In this document: positions 15,457-22,498 of the stretch, in pieces
Layout: the number at the start of each line of letters is the position of its first letter
Position numbering within the stretch: the stretch's first letter is position 1
Assembly (NCBI GenBank): GCA_964387485.1
Contig: CAYLWV010000016.1
Coordinates: 1 to 24,400, forward strand
Length of the DNA: 24,400 bases
Source of the DNA: Fluviibacter sp964387485
GTDB taxonomy: Bacteria > Pseudomonadota > Gammaproteobacteria > Burkholderiales > Rhodocyclaceae
Direction: 5' to 3'
The notes under the pieces: generated by a model
Seen by the model: only the letters and a program-made list of their open reading frames with translations
Told to the model about the DNA's origin: nothing
The model's database searches: none
Translations under genes and position numbers: made by a program

Positions 15457-16968
15457 TTACTTCTTCCCACCGGGCTCATCGGTTGAGATCTTGAATTGAT
15501 TGTTGGAGCTGTCGCCAGTGGCTGCTGGTTGCGGTTCCTCTTCGACTTCGATCACGATTTCTGCCTGGCTGTCATCAAATACTTCTTTCTTCTCGACAGA
15601 GACGAGGTCCGGGAAGGCGATGATCAGCGCAACCATGATGATCTGGATGACGACAAAGGGAATGGCGCCCCAGTAAATCTGGCTGGTCGTAACGGGCTCC
15701 ATGGATTTGCCGGTAATCTTGTCGATGTACTTTTTACCCGGTGCGACGGAGCGTAGGTAGAAGAGGGCAAAACCGAATGGTGGGTGCATGAAGGAGGTTT
15801 GCATGTTGACACCGAGCAGCACACCAAACCAGATCAGATCAATACCCATCTTCTCGGCCACCGGGCCAACCAGCGGCACCAGAATGAAGGCCAGCTCGAA
15901 GAAGTCGAGGAAGAAGGCCAGCACGAAGAACATGATGTTCACGGCAATCAGGAAGCCCAGTTCGCCACCTGGCAGCGAGGTCAGCAGGTGCTCAACCCAC
16001 AGATCGCCGTTGACGCCGCGGAATACCAGGCCAAAGACCGTGGCGCCGACCAGAATAAACAGCACGAATGAGGAGAGCTTGGCCGTTGAATCCACGGCCT
16101 GACGTACCAGACCCCAGTTCAGTTTCTTCTTCGACATGGCGAGCAGCAGTGCGCCGCTGGCACCCATGGCGCCACCCTCTGTTGGTGTAGCAATACCCAG
16201 GAAGATGGTGCCAAGAACCAGGAAGATCAGGAAGAGTGGGGGAACGAGTACCAGTAGCGAGCGGATCAGTAGTTTGCTACCGGTGAGCGAGCGGGCTTCT
16301 AGCGGCAGTGCCGGGGCATGGCTGGGCTTGAAGAAGGCCACAAGTGCGACATAGCCGACATACATACCAGTCAGAACCAGGCCCGGGATCATGGCACCGG
16401 CATACATATCACCTACGGAGCGACCCAGCTGGTCGGCCATGATGATGAGCACCAGCGATGGCGGAATGATCTGGGCCAGGGTACCGGAGGCGGCAATGAC
16501 CCCTGAAGCGAGACGGCGGTCATAACCATAGCGCAGCATGATCGGCAGCGAGATCAGACCCATCGAGATCACTGAGGCGGCAACCACACCCGTGGTCGCA
16601 GCAAGCAGGGCACCCACAAAGATGACGGCAAAAGCCAAGCCGCCACGGATTGGGCCAAACAGCTGACCAATGGTGTCGAGCAGATCTTCGGCCATGCCGG
16701 ATCGTTCGAGAATCAGACCCATGAAGGTGAAGAACGGAATGGCCAAGAGTGTATCGTTGGCCATGATGCCGAATACGCGATTGGGCAATGCCTGCAGGAA
16801 GTCCGGTGTAAACATGCCCATGCCGATACCCAGGAGGGCGAACATCAGGCCGTTAGCCGCCAGGGCAAAGGCCACCGGGTAGCCTGAAAGCAGAAAGACG
16901 ACGAGGCCGATAAACATGATCGGCGCCATGTAATCGCCGATGATCGGGTTCAGAAACTCTAATGGCAT
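15457..16968 (-). CDS. dctM: TRAP transporter large permease DctM with acidic C-terminal tail
   Basis: This is the large membrane subunit of the TRAP transporter, which forms the Na+-coupled translocation pathway. It is very hydrophobic with about 12 segments and typical DctM sequences (FLLSGYPVAFALAANGL, AIPFFTFMGLILERSGMAEDL, GVVAASVISMGLISLP, ASGTLAQIIPPSLVLIIMADQ, IATPTEGGAMGASGALLLA). At 503 aa it is longer than the common 420-440 aa. Part of the excess is a charged, low-complexity tail (about residues 457-503) rich in Glu/Asp, which would lie outside the membrane. AAGGGAG precedes the ATG. It is 12 bp downstream of dctQ and 35 bp upstream of dctP. Confidence 0.95.
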   Translation of the reverse strand: MPLEFLNPIIGDYMAPIMFIGLVVFLLSGYPVAFALAANGLMFALLGIGMGMFTPDFLQALPNRVFGIMANDTLLAIPFFTFMGLILERSGMAEDLLDTIGQLFGPIRGGLAFAVIFVGALLAATTGVVAASVISMGLISLPIMLRYGYDRRLASGVIAASGTLAQIIPPSLVLIIMADQLGRSVGDMYAGAMIPGLVLTGMYVGYVALVAFFKPSHAPALPLEARSLTGSKLLIRSLLVLVPPLFLIFLVLGTIFLGIATPTEGGAMGASGALLLAMSKKKLNWGLVRQAVDSTAKLSSFVLFILVGATVFGLVFRGVNGDLWVEHLLTSLPGGELGFLIAVNIMFFVLAFFLDFFELAFILVPLVGPVAEKMGIDLIWFGVLLGVNMQTSFMHPPFGFALFYLRSVAPGKKYIDKITGKSMEPVTTSQIYWGAIPFVVIQIIMVALIIAFPDLVSVEKKEVFDDSQAEIVIEVEEEPQPAATGDSSNNQFKISTDEPGGKK

Positions 16969-16980
16969 TTTGGCGCTCCC

Positions 16981-17571
16981 TTATTTGTTGCCGGTTGTTG
17001 CTTCGGCAACTTCGACAGCGTCCGGCGTGGCCCCATGGCCGCCGCCTTTTTCAAATTCTTTGCCATCAATCAGGCCTTGCAGGAATGCAAAGCGCTTGAT
17101 CACCTCGGAAACGCCTTGTAACAGTAGCAGCGTAAAGCTCACTGGAATCAGGAGCTTTGCTGGCCAAACAATCAGACCGCCCGCATTGCTGGAATTTTCC
17201 ATGCTGGCGATTGAATCCCAGGCAAAGGGGATGGCTGCCCACAGGATCACCAGGCACATCGGGATCAGAAAGAGGAGGCCGCCAATGATGTCAATCCATG
17301 CGTGAACACGGGGGGAATAACGTCCCGTGACCACGTCAATACGGATGTGCTCATTACACTTCAGTGTCCAGGGGGAGCAGAGCAGGAAGGTGCCTGCGAA
17401 GAGGTACCACTGCAGTTCCAGCCAGGCGTTGGAGCTCATGCTGAAGCCATAGCGGATTAGTGCATTAATGGTGCTGACCAGCACCGCACCAAGAATCAGC
17501 CAGGCGGCGGCTTTGCCGATCCTAGTGTTGATCGCGTCAATGAGGCGCGAGAAGGACAGAAGTGCGTGCAC
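16981..17571 (-). CDS. dctQ: TRAP transporter small permease DctQ
   Basis: This small membrane subunit pairs with DctM. Counting from GTG 17571 (196 aa) it has four hydrophobic helices and the DctQ signature around LELQWYLFAGTFLLC followed by NEHIRIDVV. I chose this GTG because AGAGAGA lies 8 nt upstream and the protein then starts at the normal family position (HALLSFSRLIDAINTRIGK). An in-frame ATG at 17649 would add 26 poorly conserved-looking residues and has no ribosome-binding site. The C-terminus is a hydrophilic tail. It is the first gene of dctQ-dctM-dctP, transcribed from the far side of a structured leader at 17720-17875. Confidence 0.9.
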   Translation of the reverse strand: MHALLSFSRLIDAINTRIGKAAAWLILGAVLVSTINALIRYGFSMSSNAWLELQWYLFAGTFLLCSPWTLKCNEHIRIDVVTGRYSPRVHAWIDIIGGLLFLIPMCLVILWAAIPFAWDSIASMENSSNAGGLIVWPAKLLIPVSFTLLLLQGVSEVIKRFAFLQGLIDGKEFEKGGGHGATPDAVEVAEATTGNK

Positions 17572-17720
17572 GTAGAGTCTCTCTGTTATTAGGTTGGTTA
17601 TAGTTGAAGCGTAGATCTCACTATAAGAGTAATCGATTACGCGAGCCATGAAAAAAATTCAATACCGCCGCTAGGGGTATGAAAATAATTGGCCGGACTC
17701 AGGAAAAAATCCCGTCCCGG

Positions 17721-17749
17721 AAAAAGAAACCCCGGCCAAATGGCCGGGG
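17721..17749 (-). terminator. Intrinsic terminator in the dctQ leader
   Basis: A perfect 8-bp GC stem (17730-17737 with 17742-17749, CCCCGGCC/GGCCGGGG) with a 4-nt loop is followed on the minus strand by TTTCTTTTT (17729-17721). No minus-strand protein gene lies upstream of it before the end of the spermidine-synthase-like gene at 20157, and the intervening genes are on the other strand. It therefore most likely terminates a short RNA initiated between 17875 and 17940, inside the dctQ leader. Confidence 0.8.
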
Positions 17750-17875
17750 CTCTCATCAGGCCTGTTTCTTATCTCTATAAGTGGGTTTGGCCGGATTCTC
17801 CTCGTCCGGGGTACAACTTTACCGGACAGCACATCCTCTCCCATGGATGTGAGATGAAATATACAGAGATAACCT
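17750..17875 (-). ncRNA. Candidate structured leader RNA (riboswitch-like or sRNA) before dctQ
   Basis: Read on the minus strand, an 11-bp closing helix P1 (17872-17860 with 17779-17769, one 2-nt bulge) encloses two perfect hairpins. P2 (17851-17845 with 17836-17830, CACATCC/GGATGTG) has an 8-nt loop; P3 (17827-17822 with 17809-17804, GTCCGG/CCGGAC) has a 12-nt loop. A 24-nt purine/cytosine-rich strand joins P3 back to P1. The P2 loop (UGGG) could pair with ACCC near 17785. CCGGCC at 17795-17790 can pair with GGCCGG of the terminator, giving a possible antiterminator. I do not recognise a known riboswitch class. A free sRNA is the alternative. Confidence 0.5.
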
Positions 17876-17884
17876 TACTGATTT

Positions 17885-17900
17885 ATGACAAATTTGTCAT
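17885..17900. promoter_or_regulatory. Perfect 16-bp palindrome ATGACAAATTTGTCAT
   Basis: All 16 bases are self-complementary. It sits in the divergent region, 12 bp upstream of the P1 helix of the dctQ leader and 38 bp before the asmA reading frame, where a dimeric regulator could control both directions. TTGTCA inside it (17894-17899) resembles a -35 box, and TATAAA lies at 17906-17911. The regulator is unknown; a GntR/FCD-type factor is one guess because such factors often control organic-acid transport. Confidence 0.55.
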
Positions 17901-17937
17901 TAGGATATAAATTATTCTTATATGACAGCAGGTTAAA

Positions 17938-19785
17938 TTGGTGTTTGAACCAGGAAGCGTTAAGCTGTTATTTATGACTCTGAATAAGCGACAAAAGATC
18001 GTATTGGCGATCAGTCTTCCTGTTCTACTGCTTCTGGGTGCTGTTTTTTACCTGGGGCATCGCTTGGACGCAGGAAAAATCATGCAGATTGCCGCCGGTC
18101 AGGTGAAATCGGCGACAGGACGGGATCTACAGGTTCGTGGTCCGATCTCTGTAACGGTTTTTCCCAGGATTTCGATCACCGCAGAGCAGGTGACGTTGAG
18201 TAATCCTATGTGGGCTACGGATCCCGAGATGTTGAGCGCGGGTCGTGTCGCGTTCAGTTTGCGTTGGGCACCGTTGTTTCACCAGCGGATCGAAATCGAT
18301 GATGTCAGCGTAGAACGGGCCGTGTTGTCCCTGCAGGCTGCACCCGCAGGGCACGGCACAGCAGGGAGCTGGGTGCTGAATGCCGCACCGGATGCTGCAA
18401 TAGCCTCAGACGACTCATTTGTCTTTGATTTGAATCGTATGCATCTGAGTCAGGTACAGGTGAATTACCGGGATCAGACACAGGCGATCAGCCAATCCTT
18501 GACGATTAATCAACTGGATATCCGGGAATCGGGCCGGCAGTCATTGCTTGAGGGTGCATTGGTCCTGAATGCTCTCCCGATAGGCGTGAAGGGGAAAACC
18601 ACCTCGTTAACACGTTTGATGGCGGCCGGGGATGCTTCTCTTGAGTTGCTGGATGTCGATCTGAACCTGACCTTGGCTGGCCAGCCCGCCCTTATGCAGG
18701 GGACGCTGAATGTGGCTTCGGCTCATTCACCCACAGTCAGTCTGAAAATTCAGAGTCAGGCTATGGATTTACGTCAGCTGATTCCGGCTATGTCAGCCGT
18801 ACAGGCTCGGGGGGCACATGGCGTGTCCTCCGGTAGCAACGCTCAACGGCTGTTTAGTGACACACCGATTGGTATGGATCAGTGGCCGAGCTGGCAGGGG
18901 CATGTGTCCCTCGATATCGGCTCACTGACTTTGCCGGATGGCCTGACTCTGAAGCAATTGAGTACGACAGTCGTGGCGGATACCGACAGTCAGCTAGTTT
19001 CCCAAGACAGCCTAACCATCACGCCCTTGAGCTTTCAGCTGGGCGAAGGACGGGTGACGGCGAGCGGCACCGTGTCGGGTGTGCATGGTGCTCAGCCGGC
19101 CATTCAGGTGCGCGGTTATGCCACTGGCTTTACGCTCGGGCACCTGATGGCCCAGCTCGGAGAAAGCCGGCAACTGTCTGGCGGACCAACGGTGGTGGCT
19201 TTTCATCTGAATAGCCGGGGGGTAACACCTCATGGGATTGCGGCTAATCTGTCGGGCGAAGCGCAGGTATCGGTTGGACCAGCCGTCGTGAGCAGCGCTC
19301 TGTTTAATAATAGTGGCGACTTTCTGGTCAGTGTGCTGAATGCCATTAATCCGCTTCGCAAGAGTACGGACCAGAATAATGTGCAGTGTATGGTTGCCTA
19401 TCTGCCGATCCAGAACGGCCTGGTACGGATTAACCAGAGTGTGGGTATGCGCTCGGATCGTCTGGATGTAACCCTCGATGGTCGTTTGAATCTCGGTGCC
19501 GAAACGCTGGCACTAAAAATCTACCCGCAGCAACGCTCGGGCCTGACGACCGGGGTGAATCCCGCTGGCCTGGTTCAGATTAACGGTACCTTGATGAATC
19601 CCAGTATGGGCATCAATAAAACCGGCGTTGTTAAACAGGCTGCCGGGGTGGGGCTGGCTATTGTGACCGGCGGTGTGTCACTGATCGCTCAGAATGCTGC
19701 ATCCGTAGTGACGCGCTCCAATCCCTGTGATAACGTGCTGCGGCCATGGTCGCAGGTGGCCGGTGGCCTGGCCATCAATCACTGA
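17938..19785 (+). CDS. asmA: AsmA family outer-membrane assembly protein
   Basis: This 615-aa protein matches E. coli AsmA in length (617 aa). A single N-terminal hydrophobic helix (about residues 18-42) anchors it to the inner membrane. The rest is a long beta-rich periplasmic region with alternating hydrophobic strands, including the family-like segment AAGQVKSATGRDLQVRGPIS near the N-terminus and a C-terminal AsmA_2-like stretch. AsmA-type proteins are bridge-like and influence phospholipid transport and outer-membrane biogenesis. The start is unclear: TTG 17938 and GTG 17941 lie 5-8 nt after AGCAGG, while ATG 17974 gives the most usual N-terminus (MTLNKRQKIVL). It is followed 13 bp later by the lysozyme inhibitor gene. 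Confidence 0.88.
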   Translation: MVFEPGSVKLLFMTLNKRQKIVLAISLPVLLLLGAVFYLGHRLDAGKIMQIAAGQVKSATGRDLQVRGPISVTVFPRISITAEQVTLSNPMWATDPEMLSAGRVAFSLRWAPLFHQRIEIDDVSVERAVLSLQAAPAGHGTAGSWVLNAAPDAAIASDDSFVFDLNRMHLSQVQVNYRDQTQAISQSLTINQLDIRESGRQSLLEGALVLNALPIGVKGKTTSLTRLMAAGDASLELLDVDLNLTLAGQPALMQGTLNVASAHSPTVSLKIQSQAMDLRQLIPAMSAVQARGAHGVSSGSNAQRLFSDTPIGMDQWPSWQGHVSLDIGSLTLPDGLTLKQLSTTVVADTDSQLVSQDSLTITPLSFQLGEGRVTASGTVSGVHGAQPAIQVRGYATGFTLGHLMAQLGESRQLSGGPTVVAFHLNSRGVTPHGIAANLSGEAQVSVGPAVVSSALFNNSGDFLVSVLNAINPLRKSTDQNNVQCMVAYLPIQNGLVRINQSVGMRSDRLDVTLDGRLNLGAETLALKIYPQQRSGLTTGVNPAGLVQINGTLMNPSMGINKTGVVKQAAGVGLAIVTGGVSLIAQNAASVVTRSNPCDNVLRPWSQVAGGLAINH

Positions 19786-19798
19786 CAAGGAAGATCTC

Positions 19799-20188
19799 TT
19801 GAACGTTCGTAACTCTCTTCGGGGGCTGGCCATGATTGTCATCGGCGTAGCGTCGCTCATGCCGACTGTACATGCCCAGCAGGCACAGGATGTGGAAATC
19901 CGTCCGGTGCCGGTGTCAGAGATACCGCCGCAATACCGAGCCGATGCGCCGCGACCCCGTAAGCCATTTCTGGTGCGCTATACGTGTCCGGAGAGTGGTC
20001 GTTTAGTCGTAACTTTTGATAATGCCCAGCAAACGGCGACCATCGAAAGTGGCAACATCACGCGTTATCTGCGTCAAGGGATGAGTGCCAGCGGCGCCCG
20101 CTATGTGAATTCGGACGCGTCCTATGTGTTCTGGATTAAGGGCAAGGATGTGACCATCAACGGTCGCGAGACCTGCGTGGCAGACTGA
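19799..20188 (+). CDS. Periplasmic C-type lysozyme inhibitor (PliC/MliC family)
   Basis: This small secreted protein protects peptidoglycan by inserting into the active site of host c-type lysozyme. The TTG start at 19799 is chosen because AAGGAAG ends 5 nt upstream and the frame then begins with a signal peptide (MNVRNSLRG...VHA, cleavage near residue 25). The mature part has the MliC pattern: a first Cys in VRYTCPESGRLVV, the conserved LRQGMSASGARY loop with the inhibitory Ser, the FWIKGKDVT loop with its Lys, and a terminal Cys for the disulphide. No lipobox is seen, so it is the soluble PliC form. It is 13 bp after asmA, so the two are co-transcribed. Confidence 0.87.
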   Translation: MNVRNSLRGLAMIVIGVASLMPTVHAQQAQDVEIRPVPVSEIPPQYRADAPRPRKPFLVRYTCPESGRLVVTFDNAQQTATIESGNITRYLRQGMSASGARYVNSDASYVFWIKGKDVTINGRETCVAD

Positions 20189-21029
20189 CGGCGCGCCGTT
20201 CATTTTTTTGCAGCATCTCCAGATACCACGGAAACTCCAGACCCAGCTTACGTTCCAGTTCCACAGCCACTGGTTTCAGCCGATCCCATAGGGGCTGAAA
20301 GTCCGGATTCTTGAAGGCAAAGGCAATCTGGTTGCCACCATCGCGGACTTTCAGTGACAGTACACGGTCATCGAAACAATGGGCCAGTTGTGCCAGAGGG
20401 TCCTCGTATCCGGCTTTGTCGCCGGCCAGATTCATGACCAGAATGCCGTTGGCCGAAAGTTTATTGTAAGCCTGTGCATAGAAATCCGGGCTTGAGAGTT
20501 CGGGAGCAATTCCCAGACCATCAAAGGCATCGACCATGATGACATCTGTTCGTAGATCATGTGTGGGTAGATAGGCGGTGGCATCGGCACACAGAATCCG
20601 GAAACGCTCATTATCTACCGGTACCTTGAAGGCATCACGGAAGGCGATCACATCCGGATCAATTTCCACGACCGTGATGTCGGCTCTGGGCAGATGCTGG
20701 TAACAGAATTTAGCCAGCGAGCCGCCTCCCATACCGAGCAGCAACAAGCCTTTGGGCCGTGGATAAAACGGCAGAAAAGCCATCATTTTTCGGGTGTAGG
20801 CCAGATCCAGGACGTCCGGACGATTGATCTGCATGGTGCTCTGCACCAGGCTCAATGTGAAGTACAACGTCAGCAGACCTTCGGATTCCACCAGAAACGG
20901 TCGTCCGTAGGTGCCGCGCTTCAGCTGCGCACTTAATGCGGCCGCGTCGGCAGCGGGAGGTTCCAGCAGACGTACCACCCCCAGTTCGGTATCAAACGGG
21001 CTTGGTAGTTCAAAAAGCGCAGCGGTCAT
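20157..21029 (-). CDS. Spermidine synthase-like / SAM-dependent methyltransferase-fold protein
   Basis: From ATG 21029 this is a 290-aa Rossmann-fold protein of the spermidine synthase-like group. The nucleotide loop is LLLLGMGGGSLAKF, the acidic strand end is TVVEIDPDV, and the later strand has DVIMVDAFDG. In true SpeE these read GGGDGG and DSSDP; here the GGGD Asp is Ser and the DP is DG, so aminopropyl transfer is doubtful. It may use SAM or decarboxylated SAM for another reaction. The longer open frame to 21104 lacks support. The ATG has no ribosome-binding site. The last 32 bp overlap the 3' end of the convergent lysozyme inhibitor gene. Confidence 0.8.
   Translation of the reverse strand: MTAALFELPSPFDTELGVVRLLEPPAADAAALSAQLKRGTYGRPFLVESEGLLTLYFTLSLVQSTMQINRPDVLDLAYTRKMMAFLPFYPRPKGLLLLGMGGGSLAKFCYQHLPRADITVVEIDPDVIAFRDAFKVPVDNERFRILCADATAYLPTHDLRTDVIMVDAFDGLGIAPELSSPDFYAQAYNKLSANGILVMNLAGDKAGYEDPLAQLAHCFDDRVLSLKVRDGGNQIAFAFKNPDFQPLWDRLKPVAVELERKLGLEFPWYLEMLQKNERRAVSLPRRSRDR
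20187..20209 (+). terminator. Probable intrinsic terminator of asmA-pliC
   Basis: The self-complementary ACGGCGCGCCGT (20188-20199) overlaps the stop codon of the lysozyme inhibitor gene. It can form a 5-bp stem (one G-U) with a 4-nt loop, followed by TCA and seven T residues (20203-20209). The stem is short but GC-rich. It lies inside the coding region of the opposing gene. Confidence 0.55.
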
Positions 21030-21035
21030 GTCGAC

Positions 21036-21043
21036 AGTATAAT
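21036..21043. promoter_or_regulatory. Overlapping divergent -10 hexamers
   Basis: TATAAT at 21038-21043 on the plus strand could serve yqhA; the minus strand reads TATACT at 21041-21036. The minus-strand start would then fall at about 21029, the A of the spermidine-synthase-like ATG, suggesting a leaderless mRNA. No -35 box is convincing in either direction, so this is tentative. Confidence 0.3.
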
Positions 21044-21081
21044 CCGGAGGTCTTTGATGAAATCCACCCAGGAAGCGCCCA

Positions 21082-21624
21082 ATGGTTAGTTCCCGATCGA
21101 ACAAGATGGAATCCCTTATTTTTGCCAGCCGCTGGTTGCAGGCGCCACTGTATCTGGGGCTGATTGTTGCCCAGGTCGTTTATGTCTACCAGTTCATGAT
21201 TGAACTCAAGCACTTGGCGGTGGGTGCCTTTACCGAACATGTGAGCGAAACCGTCATCATGCTTTCGGTGCTCGGCCTCATCGATGTAGTGATGATTGCC
21301 AATCTGCTGATCATGGTGATCGTTGGCGGTTATGAAACCTTTGTTTCCCGTCTGCATCTGGATAACCACCCCGATCAGCCGGAATGGCTCTCGCATGTGA
21401 ATGCCGGCGTGCTGAAGGTCAAACTTTCAACCGCCATCATCGGGATCTCGTCGATCCATCTTCTCAAGACCTTTATCAATGCCGCCAACCTAGATAACCA
21501 CACGATCATGTGGCAGGTCATTATTCACATTGTGTTCCTGTTCTCGGCACTGGCGATGGTGATGGTCGACAAGCTCATGAACCAGTCCTTGCTGATCAGC
21601 AAGGCGGCTCATGAAGCGCATTGA
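21082..21624 (+). CDS. yqhA: UPF0114 inner-membrane protein YqhA
   Basis: This 180-aa integral membrane protein of the UPF0114/YqhA family has unknown biochemical function. Three hydrophobic helices lie at about residues 18-45, 50-85 and 140-165, with a shorter hydrophobic stretch between the last two. The segments ESLIFASRWLQAPLYLGL near the start and HVNAGVLKVKLSTAIIGISSIHLLKTF in the middle are characteristic. ATG 21082 has AGGAAG 6 nt upstream; ATG 21106 is a weaker alternative. It diverges from the spermidine-synthase-like gene with only 52 bp between starts, and is followed closely by the cytochrome gene. Confidence 0.92.
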   Translation: MVSSRSNKMESLIFASRWLQAPLYLGLIVAQVVYVYQFMIELKHLAVGAFTEHVSETVIMLSVLGLIDVVMIANLLIMVIVGGYETFVSRLHLDNHPDQPEWLSHVNAGVLKVKLSTAIIGISSIHLLKTFINAANLDNHTIMWQVIIHIVFLFSALAMVMVDKLMNQSLLISKAAHEAH

Positions 21625-21673
21625 CAACGGTTCAGTGCATCTGTTGCTCACGGTGTCTATGGATGGAGTTGAC

Positions 21674-22498
21674 ATGCCCCTGATGAAACTTGTGAACTTT
21701 CTGCGTCTGGTGGGGGTCATACTCTGTATCGGTGTCACGGTTCAGGTCTCTGCCGCCGAGGTGCCGCTACCCAGACCGGGTACTCATCTTGATGGTATGG
21801 CACCGGCGCCGATTACCGTGGTTGATCCGCTCCGTTCGACCCCGTTAAAGCCGGTCGAGGTGACGTATACAGGGTATCCGGCGCTGCCGCTGCTCGATGT
21901 CTGGTTAGGAGAGGGCTGGCGCCGGCCCGACGCAGTTATCGGGTTTGAGGCCCGTGATGGTTATCTTTCCATGATTCCGGCGGCACGGTTGTTACGTTAT
22001 CCGGCCTACCTGGTTTATGCCCGTGCCGATGGCGATGACTTCAGTGTGGAAACGCCCCCGTTAAACCATCGGGTCAGCCTGGGGCCATGGTATCTGGTCT
22101 GGGATAATCTACTGCATTCCGAACTGCAAGCGGATGGTGCCACCTACTGGCCGTATCAGGTGACTAAAGTGACCATCATGGATGCCAGTCGTCTTTCACG
22201 GCTATACCCGTCCATGTTGCCGGAGCGCTACCGGCCTGGTGCGGCGCTGACGGAAAAATACTGTCTCTCCTGCCATCAGGTGAACGGGGTTGGCGGTACC
22301 AGGATGCCGCTTGATCTGGGGCAATGGGCTGCCGGTCAATCGTTTGCCCGGTTTGCCACCTGGGTGCTGGATCCCTCGGGTAAAAATCCGCTGACGGCGA
22401 TGCCGGCGCTTGCGGCAGAACGTCCGGCGGCTGATCGTCAGATGATGGCCCGCCAGATTTATGGCTATCTACGTGCTGTTGGCGCTCTGGGTAAGTAA
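21674..22498 (+). CDS. Periplasmic cytochrome c with N-terminal molybdopterin-oxidoreductase-like domain
   Basis: The 274-aa protein starts at ATG 21674, after GGAG at a 5-nt spacing; a longer frame to 21611 overlaps yqhA and is less likely. A signal peptide ends near VSAAE (about residue 27). Residues about 70-175 (YPALPLLDVWLGEGW, GYLSMIPAARLL, GPWYLVWDN, WPYQVTKVTI) resemble the sulfite-oxidase-type Oxidored_molyb fold, but I see no cofactor-ligating Cys, so this domain may be structural. The C-terminal class I cytochrome domain has Cys197-Leu-Ser-Cys200-His201 and a likely axial Met243 in NPLTAMPA. It would transfer electrons in the periplasm, partner unknown. Its stop directly abuts the convergent SMR stop. 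Confidence 0.82.
   Translation: MPLMKLVNFLRLVGVILCIGVTVQVSAAEVPLPRPGTHLDGMAPAPITVVDPLRSTPLKPVEVTYTGYPALPLLDVWLGEGWRRPDAVIGFEARDGYLSMIPAARLLRYPAYLVYARADGDDFSVETPPLNHRVSLGPWYLVWDNLLHSELQADGATYWPYQVTKVTIMDASRLSRLYPSMLPERYRPGAALTEKYCLSCHQVNGVGGTRMPLDLGQWAAGQSFARFATWVLDPSGKNPLTAMPALAAERPAADRQMMARQIYGYLRAVGALGK

Larger units (their letters stand above)
17572..17937. other. Non-coding interval between dctQ and asmA
   Basis: This stretch of about 365 bases holds no convincing protein gene. From right to left it contains the AT-rich divergent promoter region with the perfect palindrome at 17885-17900, the structured minus-strand leader (17750-17875), its terminator (17721-17749) and then about 150 nt leading to the dctQ start. 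The base composition changes sharply from AT-rich (above 17850) to GC-rich stems below it. Confidence 0.7.

Noticed and set aside
17750..17875. Known riboswitch identity (glycine or guanidine class) for the dctQ leader
   Set aside because: GGGAGAG and GAGGAGAA segments recall fragments of the glycine aptamer, but the conserved 3' half of that aptamer and its stem arrangement are absent. Guanidine-I signature elements are also missing.
17689..17910. Plus-strand 73-codon frame in the dctQ-asmA gap
   Set aside because: It runs through the terminator and the hairpins of the minus-strand leader, has no ribosome-binding site and a composition unlike the neighbouring proteins.
21030..21104. N-terminal extension of the spermidine-synthase-like protein to 21104
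   Set aside because: The longer frame overlaps the yqhA start region on the other strand and has no ribosome-binding site; ATG 21029 gives a normal length.
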